A stretch of DNA of 64,000 bases from Mansonella perstans (GCA_037074765.1 JBAMDO010000015.1:310001-374000); one strand, 5' to 3'; counted from the stretch's first letter, positions 44,846 through 59,568 are shown. Notes: generated from the sequence alone by a model not told the origin. Made by a program: numbers and translations.

Positions 44846-45188
44846 TTGTCAACTTCTGGCAGTTAGAGAGCTAGACGGCTACTGCTCATTTTCCTTTTTA
44901 ATTCACTGTTAACATTTCTTCCAGGCAAACGCAAAAAAAAAAAAACAAAAGTTGGACACTTTGGAATTACTGCCACAGTTTAATATTGTAACTTTGAATA
45001 TTTATTTTTGTTCTGTGCTAGGTACAAATATCAGAAAGTCCAATCCAGGTGTATCTGTCACTGATGGAAACGGAATACAGAACGATTCATAGATTTGCAA
45101 TATAAGTTGATAAGTGCCTAAAATAGTTGCAAACAATCTGTTCGTTTTGCATGATTTAAATTAAATTTTGAACTACTGCATAACGAGT
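44846..45188. other. Short spacer between the pax A 3' end and the tentative gene
   Basis: This 343-bp stretch follows the pax A stop codon (both genes - strand). It includes an A tract near 44933. I see no further exon. It should hold the pax A 3' untranslated region and, if real, the promoter of the tentative gene. Confidence 0.4.
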
Positions 45189-48100
45189 TTAGACGTTCGT
45201 TGGAAACAACAGTGATGGTAAATCTGCAAAGTTTATTGAGTGTATGGCGGTACCAGCGGCTGAAGCCGTACACGGATTCAGTAGAAAGGAAGCACTAATA
45301 TCAGATCTTGCTGATGCTAAGAGGTCCTGAAATGAAAAAAAATTTGAAAATTTTTTTGATTGGGCAGTACGTACAATATAAACTTATTTGCAAAAGAATA
45401 TTCTGGAATTCTCCAAAAATTTGAAATTGCGAAATTGGTTGATTTCACAACGATGAATTAAAAAAAAATTTATATTAGAATCTATTTTTTAACGAAAATA
45501 GATTCACCATTCCTTGAAAAAAAGGCAGAGAAGAATTTGGATAAGACATAAATGGATTAGACGTTGATATTGCTAGAGATTTCCGACATCGTGCTCGACG
45601 ATTGCTAAACCAAACCTACAAAATTCCAATCAAAATTAAAATGTTGTAAAAAAGATTCGATTAATCAAAAGAATGTCTTTTGAAGAACAAAATTATACAA
45701 TGCGAAAGGTGTAACTTTTACTGAGAAGCTATATGAAACAGCAATGAGATAGAACATCTCCTTCGAGAGTTCTTGATTGCAATATTTTTGAGAACAATTA
45801 AGAAATCAAAGAAATACAACTGCATGCAATATAGAAACCTGCTTAAAGTACCTGTATTTTACCCTCATCCAATTTGGTTGCTGTAGCAAGACGCTCACGT
45901 AGTTCCTGATCCGGATAGGTATTTGCTTTGAAAGCTGCTTCTAATATTTCTAGCTGTTCCTGAGTGAAACTTGTTCTATTTCTTCGAGTCCTAGCAACCA
46001 TTTCTGTCCGACATTCTGGGAGTAAATGTTCAGTACTATTACACCTTCCTGTAGTAATGAATGGTATTAGTTTAAGATTTCTGAAATATTGCACAGTATT
46101 CTGAGAATGAAATTCGACAAGGCAGAAGTGTAGAAGAAAGTTCACAAAAATGCTTACAAAAATGTTTACAAAAATGCAAATATTTCCATTTTACAAAAAT
46201 GTAAAATATTTCCATTTTCTTCTGAAAACCATTTCGATTACAAAGAACAAGAAATGATAAATATTACTGTGCACTACAGTTTAATAGGTGATGTTCGTGC
46301 CTTTTTTCTGTGTTTATTTGAAAAGAAGCGAACCTGCTGAAATTTCATAGATCTTTAGATTTACGGAAGTGCTGGAATCAGTTTCGATTTTGACTTAATT
46401 TACAACCAAATTGATTACTGAATGTGTTTGGAGGAGGAGGAAGGGGGTAAATACTGGGTTATTAGCGTCAGTTAGTTTTTGGAAGAAAAAAAGCAAGTAT
46501 CAAGAAATCTCTTAGAAATTTTCAGGCATCAGAACCAAATGGTTCATTACTAGAATATGATCTGATGACCATGAATATATATGGCAACAATCCCCAAGCA
46601 TTTTAATGAAAAATTGATTATGTGATTTATGAGAAAATAAGTATGAATTATTACACTTGGACAATTTAGATAATTGTTCATTCAGTACTACAATCGCCTT
46701 ATTTATAAGAAAAAAACAGCAACACCATTTCAGCGCATCATTAACAAAATGATTATGCATGATTGGGTTCTGATTGATGCCATGTATAGTAGTTTTAATT
46801 GTAAGTTAGTTGTACTAAAATGACCAGAAATAATTTCTATCAATTTTTAAAACACACTACTTTTTATATTCAAGGAAATGAATAAATATAACCTTCTGGT
46901 CTCAGCCATATGTTCGTCTTTTTATGAAAATGTGCCTACATTTACAAAATTCATCTACTTTCTCTTCTGAGGCAAAAAAGTACCGAATCATTTTTCTAAA
47001 GCTACCAATGTTGCGCAATCTAACGGTTTATAGACGTGTTTATAATCATTAAGTAAAATAAAATTAATCATAAAAGCTGAAAATTGTGAAAACATTTTGC
47101 TGCCGTTTCGATTATGAATGAAAATCAATACCTGCAAAGGTACCGAGAATACCATCTATACTATGTTTCAAAGTGACAAATTTTGGTTGTTTCAATGTAA
47201 AAGTTTTTGTCGAATATTGGTTCAGGGCTCCACTTCTATCTCTGCAATATTTGCTTTCGTTGATCTACAATAATTTTTAAATTTCTATGATTCAGAAGTT
47301 TCGAACCACTTTTAAAACTATATCGCAGCAATAACCATAGAATGATTGAAATTTTTCAAAAAATTCTGCATTTACAGGAAAGTTTTTAAGGTCATTCATC
47401 TAGCTGGCAGGCATTCCGAAATCCATCAGTAAGTTCATTTGCGTGTTTCATATTAATCCTTATTTGTTTTTGAAAAATTCTTGAAAAATCCAACAACCTT
47501 ATGTATTTATGTATTGAAGAAATAGTTGGTGCATTCGAACGATTACAAATCCCTTTGCCGATAAGCATTAAGCGAATTTCATGAGCACTGACAGCAGGTT
47601 GATCTTGCCGTATTCGATCTATGTGCTCCTCCAATGCTAGAATCGTTTTGCGTGATCGTGGATTACCACCGATCTTAAAATTTCAATAACATTATCACAC
47701 AATAGTTATAAAAACCGAATGGATTCAGAAACTCAAAAGTGAAAGTTTGACAACAAGTCCTAGCACTGTGACGACGAAGAAAACAAGCACATAAAATGAA
47801 TAAAAATACCGAAAAGTAAAGAAAAGTTATTATTGATTCGCTGCAATTAATTTCATGAACACATAATTTACATGATTTCGAAAAGAAAATGAAAATAATA
47901 CGGTATCGAATACTCGCTTAGTTTTCAACAGTTAAATGATGTCAATAATTGATTTAGCTGAGATGGATTTGTTCAGAACAACAGAGTATATTCAAATATT
48001 TTACGCATTATTGCATAATAGCCGAACCACATATTAGCAGTAGCTATCAACAACAATATTTGATATTTTTTAGTTGTTCACTTTTTCTTAATTTTATAGT

Positions 48101-51100
48101 TGAAAAAAAAGATGGAAACCTTTCAAGAAATTAATGCAAAAATTTATGACATAGTTTGGTCTATTGTGCAGATTTAAGAAATATTTCAGTGACACAGTTA
48201 ATCCAATCAACAAATCACTGATAAACCAATCCTTTTTTTCGTTACCTTATTTTATTCTACAATTTAACAAAGTTAACTGATTACGGTTATAGTGTCTAAT
48301 TGTTACCAGGAATTTTTGAATTCAATAACTGATATGTTTGAATAAATCAATGCATTGTATAATTGCAGAACTTGCCATTGAAGCAGCATAAAACCATTCA
48401 TTCATTTCAAAGTGATATTTCATTCATTTCAATATATTCTATTTTTATTCATAGATTAAATATGCATTGAATAAGAATTTACTAAAAGAATTCAACGATA
48501 CTAGCAGTTTTGTTACTTTCCTCTCTTTATATTTATTTACCATCTAATTTTTGAATTGAATTTTAAGTATGAATTCGGGGAAAATTTTTTCCGGCTTGGA
48601 TGCCTCCATCTTTTTTTGGGCAAGATAATGGCAAGCATAGCGATTGTTAAATGAATTCTACTAGGAATTCAAAACTTTATTTGTCCTGATTGAAATTTTG
48701 CAGTTATAGCTGGATAATGCTAAAAAGTGTTTGTCATCTTGTAATGTCAATTTAGTTTCTGCAACTATAATAAACTGATACCGCACTGAAGTCTACTGAT
48801 AAGGATAATGAAGAAGTTTGATGAAGGGAATACCGGCTATAAATTTGAAGCTTCACATCATACTAAAGGGACTGTGTTTGAAGGTTTCAGAAATATGCTA
48901 CACATAGTTGAATATTTTAAGCAAAGCTATTCGAAGTGTTTTAAACGCTATTATAGATTATTATCACTCTTTGAACGAGCTAATATGAATCTAAAGTTGT
49001 GCATAGAGATTCCACATTTTTGCAAATGTAAATTAAATGCTCAAACCTGTCCAGGTGACACGGATCCAGTTTCAGCATAACGGTACAAAATTTTTGATAC
49101 ACAACCATGTGAAACACGTAATTGTCGGCTAATATGACAAGGTCTGCAAGAGTTTCATAGAAATCACCACTAATTTTTGCAAGAAAACAAGGAAATAGAT
49201 GCGAATGAATTATTCATAAGGTCTAATAATCGATTAGTTTAGGTTTGAATAATACTTTACCTTCCGAAGATTACAAAAAGTTTCTTCTTGCTTAATCTTT
49301 GGGCCAATCGTTTCACAGAGTACATTCCTTCCACAAATAAGAACCAAAGAAAAAAAACTTTTACAAGTGAACAAAGCAAAAAAGACCACCCGTGAAACGC
49401 TTTTCTCTTTTTGCGCCAAAAAAGTTTAAAGAAAATAAATAGCGCTCTTAAATTTAATGACCAAAAAAATGTCATTAAGAAAAGAATGAGAAAGGGTTAG
49501 AAAAGAAGAAAGTTGCTAGATGTGAAGTACACAATTTGATTTTTAAGACAAATAATTTTGAATGGAACTGCTCTGACAACCGGTCATTTCAACAAAATGA
49601 TACACTTAAAATAGCAGAAAGAGGTCATTAAATTTTATCGTATTTGTTTTATTTGTTCCTTTTAATCATAATTTGTTAAATTTATTTAATTCACAACTTT
49701 TGAAACAAGAATTGATTTGATACAATACAATACGATTGCTATAGTTGCATTTATTGAAGAAAACTTGCATTTCATAACAAATGTTAAACACTTTCAAGTT
49801 TTTTAAATAATTGCTCTTACGTGAAATAAATTGGGGGAATATTGGACGATGCTGTGACTCATTCATTTTTTTCATTTTATGAGAAAATTCTGGATAAGCT
49901 ATACTTGTTGCGTTTCTTTTTAGGTCCTTATAGCAGTCTTTAGCAGTCTATAAAATATCGATTACGATGAAATTGATTTATAATGTTTTGGATGGTTTCG
50001 CGGTCAAATACATAAATTCAGTATCATCTGCACTTTACTTCAAAATTCCTTTGCAGATTTTCTTAATATTAAAGGAGGCTCGTCGCCATTGACTATTTGA
50101 TCGTAGCCTTCATTTCACTTCAAACATCAAGAAAAATGAACGCACACTATATTTCTATGCTAACTATGGTACCCTCAAATCTATGTTTGTAAAGCATGCT
50201 GAAAATAATTAATATATAAATGGCTATTGATTAGGATAAGATGAAGTAATGGTAATTGCAGTATTATTGATGATAATGATATTAAGTGATAATCATGGAC
50301 TAATCATATCGGTTGTAAAAGACTTTTGCTGTATTAACGCTGAATAAAAAATTCTTAGACTTACTTTATGCCATTGGTAGCCATTTCAATAATTTTCAAC
50401 CGGATATGCTGGGGCAACGGGCGACCATTGATAAATACACCACCAAGTTGATTTACTCGACCCTATAGTTGTTACTTACTTTTTAACTAGTTTCCAAGGC
50501 CAATAAGATGCAGCTAATGCAGATTAAAAATAATGCGTAAGCAAAGAAAATGAAGCATGCTTTTATTAAACAATTCTATGGTTATTTGTGAATGGAGAAG
50601 ATTAATTAACAGCTTAATTTTGTTCATACGGAAGTTAAAAGATCAAGGAGCTATCAATCAAAATTAATAGAATGAGATTTAAAACTATCCCTTCTGCAGT
50701 TCGCAGTCGGGCACTTTTTCTTTATCATCAATAGAAGAGCTGCCGCTGGATTGTCAGAAGCTTTGAAGATGCTGTACAGAAAATTATTTTTGTCATTTTA
50801 AACGGATGCATCAGAAATAAACATAAATAGAACTTATGTAAGCTGATTTAAAACTTCACAGAATTTTAGGAGTCATGAAGATTTAACAGAATGCAAAGAT
50901 TTCCCTTCAGATTCAACAAATATTTTTTCCCCAAAAAAGTTTCCTAATGAAGGGAATGTTGTCAGAGAACTTTTGATGTACTCCCTAATTTTTTTCAACA
51001 TTCCATTTCAATGCTCACTTAATCATTCTAGACATTCAATGTTAAAACCATAGCTTGCAATTGTTGAATGAGGCATTGAGCGATCATTTAGCGTTTCAGT

Positions 51101-51245
51101 TTAAGGGAAACAAATAATTTACCTGTCCCATAATATTAGCAAATGTGAAGGAGTGATGGTCGGATGTTAATGCTGCGGAATCACTAATAGTAGCGGTAGC
51201 AGAGTTCATGGCAAAGGTAGTGGTATTACCTGCGGTACATGCCAT
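45189..51245 (-). CDS. Pax transcription factor A: paired domain plus paired-type homeodomain (310 aa)
   Basis: Exons in order: 51123-51245, 50365-50462, 49047-49143, 47498-47673, 45852-46044, 45508-45615 and 45189-45326. They sum to 933 nt, all in phase. The PAI half of the paired domain reads [20 protein letters not shown] to [20 protein letters not shown]. The RED half starts [20 protein letters not shown] and ends [12 protein letters not shown]. The homeodomain reads [20 protein letters not shown] to [15 protein letters not shown], with Ser at position 50, diagnostic of Pax/paired class. It is a DNA-binding developmental regulator in the nucleus. Homeodomain presence and paired-domain sequence favour Pax3/7 affinity (C. 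elegans pax-3). Unusual points are a linker of only about 20 residues between the two DNA-binding domains with no octapeptide, and Cys instead of Trp at homeodomain position 56. Its introns are long (0.7-1.4 kb) and empty. The start ATG is the first in-frame one upstream of MGQ/GRV, as in pax B. Confidence 0.95.
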
Positions 51246-54200
51246 TACTGAGCTGGTAGCACCAATGACAGCGACAAAACAAAAACTTCAACAACCAATT
51301 CACACCATTTACCGATTATTTAAAAAAGGAATGATAATTTTGATGATTTGATGTACGGGGCGTCGGTTGTCCAAAGATGCGTAAAGGTGGGAGTGTTTTG
51401 TGATTGAAATCATTTTTATGTATCCGAAAATATGAATGCTCCTTGCTGGTGTGATTGCGACTACCATAAAACAACTTGACTTCATCACCTGCTTTGCTTG
51501 TTATCATCTCTTTAACTTCCTCCTCTTCTTCCTCCTTCTTTGCCTTTTCCTCCTTTACTTTCATTATTTACCTCTTCCATTCGAATCTGTACACAAATAT
51601 TATGGGTTACCAACCAATATAAGTATTTAACCCCATCCTCCCACATCCTCCACACCCCCATTTCTGTGGTTTGTTTTGTTGATGACTGATAATTATACGC
51701 TGCCAGAACCCTTCACAGCATTATTAACCATCCAAAAATTTCCCGTGCGATTTCTGTTTGTTTAGTTTCTGCCCCGCCTCCACGTTGAGGTCCTATGATT
51801 ACAGGTCTGTCACCGAACATCCCAACCACAGCACCATTAAGTACCGTATCAGACACTGGGCAACATTACATACGCCTTTATCATTCTCATCATCACCATC
51901 ACTATCGTACCCATTTATATCAAATTATCATTGTTATAAAAACATTCAAAGACTGCGATGAAATTGCACACGAAAGTAAGAAAATAGTTATGATTGATTT
52001 AATGACCTTTAGCAAAATTTGTACTTGAAGATTTGGCATTATAATAACAATAGATCATATGACAATGATAGTAAAAGGCCTCAGGAAACAGAACGATTGT
52101 CAAACAGAACGTTTCTACAATGCTCGATGAAGGAAGCAGTAACATCCGAAATGATCACTTAAGTGAGTTCAGTCAATTCTAATTCATTTTTGTTAGGCTT
52201 GAAGGGAACGTAACTTTCCAGAGTTATAATCCAGATTAGACCCAAAGACTGAAACTTTTGGTCTAAATGAATGTATAGTTATCTGTCATTTCCATATTAA
52301 TTTGGCTTAAATCTCAAAAACTTGTCAGGAATCTTTAAGCTTATTTCTTTCCTGGTTATAATTTGGCGCGGGAAGACTGAAATGGAAGACATTTCATTGA
52401 TCATAACTCCATGTTATCCTTCCGCTTTTCTCTTCAAAGTTAAAGAGTTGAACTTATGGTCTAGTGCAAATTACGTTAGAAAAGACCGACTGTTGTTGTG
52501 GTCAAGCAGGCCCCAAATTTTTCTAAGATCAATACTTTTTCTACCAGAAAGGTTGAAAATATAAATATTAGTTTTTAAATAAGTGATCGCCTCTCTATGG
52601 CAGTAATTGAGAACAAAAAGTCGAACAATCTATGCACTAATCTGGATATTATATAAAATTTCAATTTTTTCCTAATTGTCCACTTTCTCTAATGCTTTGC
52701 TTCAAACTTTTAAAACTTTTTGAAACTCTTTTGCTGATGACTCGATTATTTCTAAGAATTGAAATTCCTTTATTCAAGCTCGCAGATATAACAGACTTTC
52801 ATTTTCAAGGAGGATGAAGTCTCGAAAACAGTTCTGATAAAACAAAAAATTGACTTCGTTAGCAGCAAAATACCGAATTATAAGGTAACAAGAACTAAGT
52901 TGATTCATTGCAAATTGTAGCTGCTACTTTTTTCTATTATAACTTTAGCAGTTCACTATCAATTTATCAATCAAAATTAAAACTGAGAATAAAAATCAGA
53001 AAAAACCGATCGATTTTTAGACTTTGAAGCGTTTAAATGAAAGCTGCAACTCGATGCAAGTGAATTTTTTCACTTTTGTCATATTTTTAGGATTCAGCTT
53101 TTAATTTCAATTACTTTAATTGGAATTTATTTCTTGTTCATAAATAAGTTGCAGCGTAACTGTGGGCAACCAACAACTGCAACTTCTATTCAAGAAATAT
53201 CTTTTCGCGTCACTCATTCATTCGATTTTTAAAAAATCAGTGAAAATTTTTGTAATCTTGTAATTTACAATTTAATCAGGACAAATATACCCGAGAAGTA
53301 TCGGTATAACTAATGGCTGATAAAAATAAAAAATATGTCGTGCTAAGTTATCAGCAAAGTTCTAATCCCAATCACTCATAAGATCGCCCTGAATATTGGC
53401 TCTCGCAGCAATTATATAATATGAATTTATTATTATAGGTAATATTTAGCAGTCAATTCCTTTCTTCATAAAGTAATAGAATTACTTTAGCAGTAACATA
53501 AAAAGCTTTCCGCAAAAAAAAAATAAAGAGAAAATCCCAAAAAAATACAATAATTGTTCAACATCTTTGACTAACTATAAATCCATTTTTCATTCGTTAT
53601 GTTTTTGCATTTGTTTTAATAATAATCTAACCTGATAAATAAGTAAAAAAATGAAAAAAGAAATTGTTTTAGCTATATCAAATAGTTTTAATTCTATTCC
53701 TATTCCTTCCTAATTTAATTTAATTTTTATGCCACTAAAATCTAGAAAAGATCCGAAATATTGGGAAGCAAAAAATTTGATTATAACTATAATAATGCTT
53801 CTTTTTCATTTATAACTATAATAATGCTTTATCAATTTAAATCTAGATGTGATCAGTTTTCCTTGACAGATTTATCAATCCTTGTAACTTTTCGAGACAT
53901 TCTGCATATCTGCATACAGCTATCAGAAGTACAAATATTCACTATTATCAACATGCACATAATTTGATTTTATCTTTCATTAATTAAATTAGTTTTTTCT
54001 CTCTTTTTTATCAAAAATTATGCTCAAATTAAATGCGAAATTAAGAAATATTTTGCAAAAAAAAAAAAAAAAAAATATACAATTTTTAATTTTGTTTTCT
54101 TTCCTTTCCTGAGCAAATCAATCATACAAACAACGATCGGTTCTCTAACTTGTCAATAAATTTTAATTTATTTTTTTATTTTAATTAATCTAGTTAATAT

Positions 54201-57200
54201 ACATACATTATCATATCTCAACAAAAAATAAAGCTACCATTACACGATTTCTTACTCAATATATATACAAGGATTTTTATGGTAATTAGAAATGATTGTT
54301 ATAATTAAAAGTGATTGTTATATCAAATATTTGATATAAATAAGTACCTTTTTTGATTGGTAGAAAAAATGAAAGGTGAAGCAAATGACTTTCTAATAGG
54401 CAATTATTTCAAAATGAGATTAATGAAATATATAGAAAGGTAATAACTAATTTCAAGAAAGCCAATAGTTTCTTTTTTTTTTTTTTTTTTTTTTTTTCAT
54501 AAAACACCTCATTCCCAACAAATTATCCCAAACTGTCGCCAATATTTCTTAGCACAGAAAGAGCAAGAGAGAGAGAAACTGTGTACAAATAATTACCCAA
54601 TTGAATTCATAAATAATCGAGAATTCCCCAAAACATTACCAAACTCTCATCTCATCAGTAACCTCTCACGCCTCTCTCTCTCTCTCTTTATTTTCCATGT
54701 TATATCATAAGTTTTTGAGATCTCACTATGCAAAAAAATCGTCTCACGGCGCAATCGGATTCGTCAATTTTCTATCAGAATTAATTAATTAAGACATAAA
54801 TTGTACGAACAGTGACGGTCTACAAAGCGATAATGGCCGAGTAACGCGGCGCCTATTGCTGTAGCTGCAACTACGATTTGGGTGCTTTTTTTTTTTTTTT
54901 TTTTTTCTAAACAAAATCATTTTTCCTTGCCCGCACCAAAAAATTGATATATAATTATGAAGTGTCGTTTTAATCGTTTTCAGACCGGCGGCACTTTTCG
55001 AATTTTCTGCTCATGATGAAAAATGAAAAAGTGGTAATTTTTTTTGACCTTACAGTTTTCAATGATTTTTTTGCTTTGATTTTGATGATTTGTAGTGTAA
55101 AAAATATTGAACGACACAAAGAGAGGCCAACCACAACAAGGACAATTTGTTCAACTATACAAAAATACATCACAGTTCCTTTTGATTACAATAACTGTGT
55201 AGGGAAGAAGGCGATAATTGGTTTCAAATAAATTACACTTAAATATTTGATAAATTAATATGGGAAAAGCACCGAACGACCTTTTCAGTAAAAGTTTGAT
55301 GATTAATGTTTAGAATATAATACAGTGATTTCAGACGAGCCTGTATTGTAACTGTCAAAATATCCTTTTAAGCTTCTAAGTTAATTTTATAGATTCATAT
55401 TCTGTGTATCTATATATTTTTCCTTTGAAAAAATTCAATAGAAATAAACTTATATTGTTTAAATATTTTTTGAAATATCAACTTTAATTGTTAATAGACA
55501 AAAATTTTCTTAATCTCTAAGATTTGCATCGTTTTGAAGTTTGAAATTACTCTAAGCATAAAAACTTCATTACCATTGGATAGGATGACCAATAATTGAA
55601 AACAACAATGCATACAACGGCGGTATCTTTTAATGATCATTAGTAGAACGTGTTTTGTTAAGGACAGGATTGTACATTACAACAAATATAACTTAATTGT
55701 ATCCGATAAAATCAGTTTCTATCCTATCAGATAATAAATTATACTTAAGTTTCATTGATCCACAGTACATTAATGAAGAATTGGTCGGTGATGAGAATGA
55801 ATCAAAGGTTTATTTGCTTTGCCAGTATCGTTCTTTATGTGCGGAATCTTCCATAAGTTAATTATTCATACAAAAAGATTTGTATGAAAAAGCAATATAA
55901 ACTATTAAAGTGTGTCCATTTTCGAGAATTCTTGATTTTAAAAACTATGATGTCATTACTACAGTTTCTCAGTTGATCATTGGATTTCTCAGTCATCGAT
56001 TTATTCTTCCCTCATTCATTCAGTTATTCAGTCAGTCGGTTAAGTCATTAAGTTCATTGGAAATCCTTATCAAAATTACGATCTTTCTGAGCTATGTGCG
56101 TGTGCAAACATCGACGGGTCATATGACAAGGTTACTCACACCTCCATCTTAATATTCATTCCCACCGCTCTGGTGTGCAAAATATAATAATACACATTTT
56201 GGTTGATCGCTATCATTTCTTCTCATTTTGTGAAGACCAAGGCAAATATTAATTAATTCATCATCGAACCCTAAAATCGCATGATTGATCTATCTGCGTC
56301 GGAATAGGTAAAGATATGAATTATGAAGAAATAAAGCAGAAGTGGGAACGAAGATTTTGAAAAACGCAGTAAAAACAGATTTGGAAAGTGAAAAATAAAG
56401 ATTAGCTTTTTTTATTATCATGCTTAAAACTTTCTAAAAATTAAAACATTAATATACTGAAAACTGGATATTTATCGGATATTTTGTTAGTAACCTGGAA
56501 GATCCGTATCTGATTAATGGGACATACTTTTTGTGTCCAAGTAAGATATCGTTAAGCCACCCAAAACCGATATAAGAAATCATTAAAAAGTTATCCTCTA
56601 CTATAACGTTTTCTCAGGATCATACTAACTATTCTATAATAATCGTTCGCTATCGTATTCATACATCAGATGTTACTTTTGCATTCTGAAAAAGCCATTC
56701 CAATGCCACTGAGACACATATATTGCCCTAAAATGTGTTCAACAGTAAGTAGAGAATTCTTTTTTCATTTTTCGTCATTTTATTTGATGTCATTTCCTCC
56801 GCGAAAGACATCAAAGTCCATTGCTTATGGAGGAAACAGACCAGGAACTTCATTAGGATATCAGCACTCTATTATTTATTGTTTACGATTATTGATTTGC
56901 TAAAGTATAATAACTTTTTCCCTCCTCGATGGATTAAATAAAAGGCCTGTGCTACTTGAACTTCAGAGCAATAATAAGAAATAAATTTAAAAAAAAGCAC
57001 CTACTGCAAAGTCAGATTTTAAACATTTCATGCTAATAGTCTAATTCTTTCTGCTCTATATAGTCTTATAATTATTAAACAATTGTGCTTCTGAAAATGT
57101 GTAAGTTGGACAATTGACACGACTTCCTAAAGCACTGTATACCTATCCTTGCTTATGTATTTGATGGCAGTATCATTATGATCTTAAAAAACAGCATAAT

Positions 57201-57584
57201 GTTTTTCAGCCCCCACAAGAGGGATTCAAGTCGGAATGCAACGATTCAGGAAAGGAACAAAATTGTGTTCGTCAGAGGTCCGGAAATAAGCACATCATAT
57301 TACAACAGCACCTGTTTTGCTCGTTCATCCGATTTATTAAAATGAAAAAATGAATAAAAGCTTCAATTTTTACAACCGTTTACCGTGTTTGACAGAATTA
57401 CACATAAATTACTACATGCTACCGGTTTCAATAGAGGAATATTTGTTTAATTTCTGTTAAATTTAAAATGGAAGCGCTGTAAAGATTCCGGATTTCCATT
57501 CAGTTCCAGAACAGAAAAAGAAGTGAATACAATACAACCTCATTAATGACAGTTTAATTATAGTTATGATCGAAATGGCAATTC
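51246..57584. other. 6.3-kb spacer between the tandem Pax genes
   Basis: No supported coding exon. Adjacent to the pax A start, 51316-51830 is richer in G/C than the average and includes a purine-rich stretch (51500-51565); it probably holds the promoter and leader of pax A. Further left-to-right features are a T tract at 54474-54497, an AG/CT-rich pair (54555-54575 and 54672-54688), a GC-richer island (54720-54880) and another T tract (54889-54906). Open frames at 52322-52564 and 55910-56152 have random composition. The region probably contains cis-regulatory elements for both paralogues. Confidence 0.5.
54720..54880. promoter_or_regulatory. GC-richer island between the Pax genes (possible enhancer or RNA)
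   Basis: In strongly AT-rich surroundings this block contains CACGGCGCAATCGG, GATAATGGCCGAGTAACGCG and GCGCCTATTGCTG, plus the short inverted repeat GTAGCTGCAACTAC. It is flanked by a CT repeat and a T tract. It has no splice sites or long frame and does not resemble a tRNA, 5S rRNA or spliceosomal RNA that I know. It is about 3.5 kb upstream of pax A and 2.7 kb downstream of the pax B stop. Confidence 0.3.
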
Positions 57585-59568
57585 TCATATGGTTGCATAT
57601 TGTGGATAAAAAAGGATTGGTGCCATTGCTGGATCTTGAAACTTCACTGGTGATGTTGGACTGACAGGATACGGAAGTAAATTCAGTTGTGATGAAAATA
57701 ATGGCATAGTTCCAGACTGAAAAGAAGTTTTACGAATAAACCGAAAGCTGAAATTAGAACTTGAAATCCAAAATATAACTTCCTTTACCGGCGAATAACG
57801 GAATTTCTTCTTTGGAATTATACACTGGTCAATAATATGGCTCAAATGAAATCATAAATGACCATTCACATAATTTTTAAACTTGAATTATAACAATATG
57901 CAACTGCAACAATGTGTTATCCGTTATCTCTTCCTTATCCTCTTCCCTTCCCCATTAAACCTATTCTTTGCTTTTGAATTAACAGGTTGACATAAATGCC
58001 TGAACTTTTAAGCATATTTAAGTCAACCATCGATAGAATAAACAATTACAAGTTGTTGCAAAAAAAACTTGTGGCTGGAAAGTCTCTATTATCATTATAG
58101 AAAGAATATTCACGGAAATAACTGACAGCAGCTCAGTCTATGAAGTAAAAATTCGAAGAAATGCATTCTGTATAAAAACACAGGCATCTAACCTATCAAA
58201 TTTATTTTCTTTCAAATGAGTAATTGTAGATTCAAAGTATCATACTATTGTATCTGACCTTTGACTAACACTTTGAGTCAGAAGTTTGATAATCTTTAAC
58301 ACTAGTATGTAGAATTACGATAATATTGTAGTGCAAGAATTCTGATGTTAAAAATAACTTTCAATTGCTTGAATATTTATACGTATATATATATATATAT
58401 ATATATATATACTTGCTGATGAATAAAGTGATATTTGAATATCCAAAAAGAAATTAGTTTATAAACCTGTCGTATGGATGACCGAGTTAAAACAGACGTG
58501 GGAGCTGGGTTCTGAATCAGAAATGTACTGGCACCCGAAAAGGCAAAATTTTTTCGATAACGTGCTCGTCGATTACTGAACCACGTCTAAAAATTAATTG
58601 GTTGATTTATGTGTATGTGTAGGAAATTTCATTTAATTTGTAAAATAGCTATTAAATTTGGGTATCATGTTTGTGCATTGCAAAGTTCGGTATCATGTTC
58701 CAGGATTTTTGATGTATACTTTGATTTAATATGAACGTCAAAGAATTAAAGAAGGTTCCTTTCAAAACTCAAATAGAGAAATTATTGATCGAAAATTAAT
58801 TCATAACTAATTTAGGGTAAACAGTTAATGATTCAGAAAATGTGACAAAAACATTCATTTACCATAATCTTGTCTTCACTAAGGCCTGCTTTCATAGCTA
58901 TCCGCTCCCGTTCATCCTGATCAGGATAAGTATTCGCATTAAATGCTGCCTCCATGATCTCAAGTTGTTCGCTGCTGAAACTTGTTCTATTTCGGCGCAC
59001 TTTTCCATTTTTTCCAGAATTTCCATCATCTGGTGCATTTTCATTTCTTTTTTCTCCGCTTCCTTCTCCTTCGGAATAGCTTGCTTCAGATGTTTCCGGT
59101 CCATCATCGTCAGCTAAATTTAGAATTTATCCCATTTATTTCAAACTTTACTTTGCATAAGCTATATGTTGTAAAATAAGTACTATTTCAAACAATCAAA
59201 TTAAGCAACGAGTAACAGAAAGAGAAAAAACGAAATTACAGCATTGATATTATCTTACAAAAATTTATGAAACACCATAAAGTGGTTGTTGCGGTATTTG
59301 AAAGTTGTAGTGAGAGGGTGACAACATTTCGTCTATTAGGATACGGTAAGTATGTAGATGAATATATATGTGGAAGGCAAACTACTCATTGATCAAAGGA
59401 CAACCGAATGAATGAAGCAAACCCATTCAAATAATAATTTTTAGACCAAATTTTCGAGAGCAGAAAGTGGAAAAAAGACGGTAAAATGCAGCTGAAAATG
59501 AGAAGGTGACAAATACGTCCGTATTGAAGTTTATGACTTTTTAATTGCCTTCTATTCTCATTCTTCAT

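Noticed and set aside
48808..49080. 90-aa + strand open frame
   Set aside because: It is antisense to the pax A PAI exon and pax A intron; no homology of its own.
51316..51564. 82-aa - strand open frame with a Lys/Glu-rich start, upstream of pax A
   Set aside because: It is out of any spliced relation to the pax A start and reflects a purine-rich tract; more likely leader or promoter sequence.
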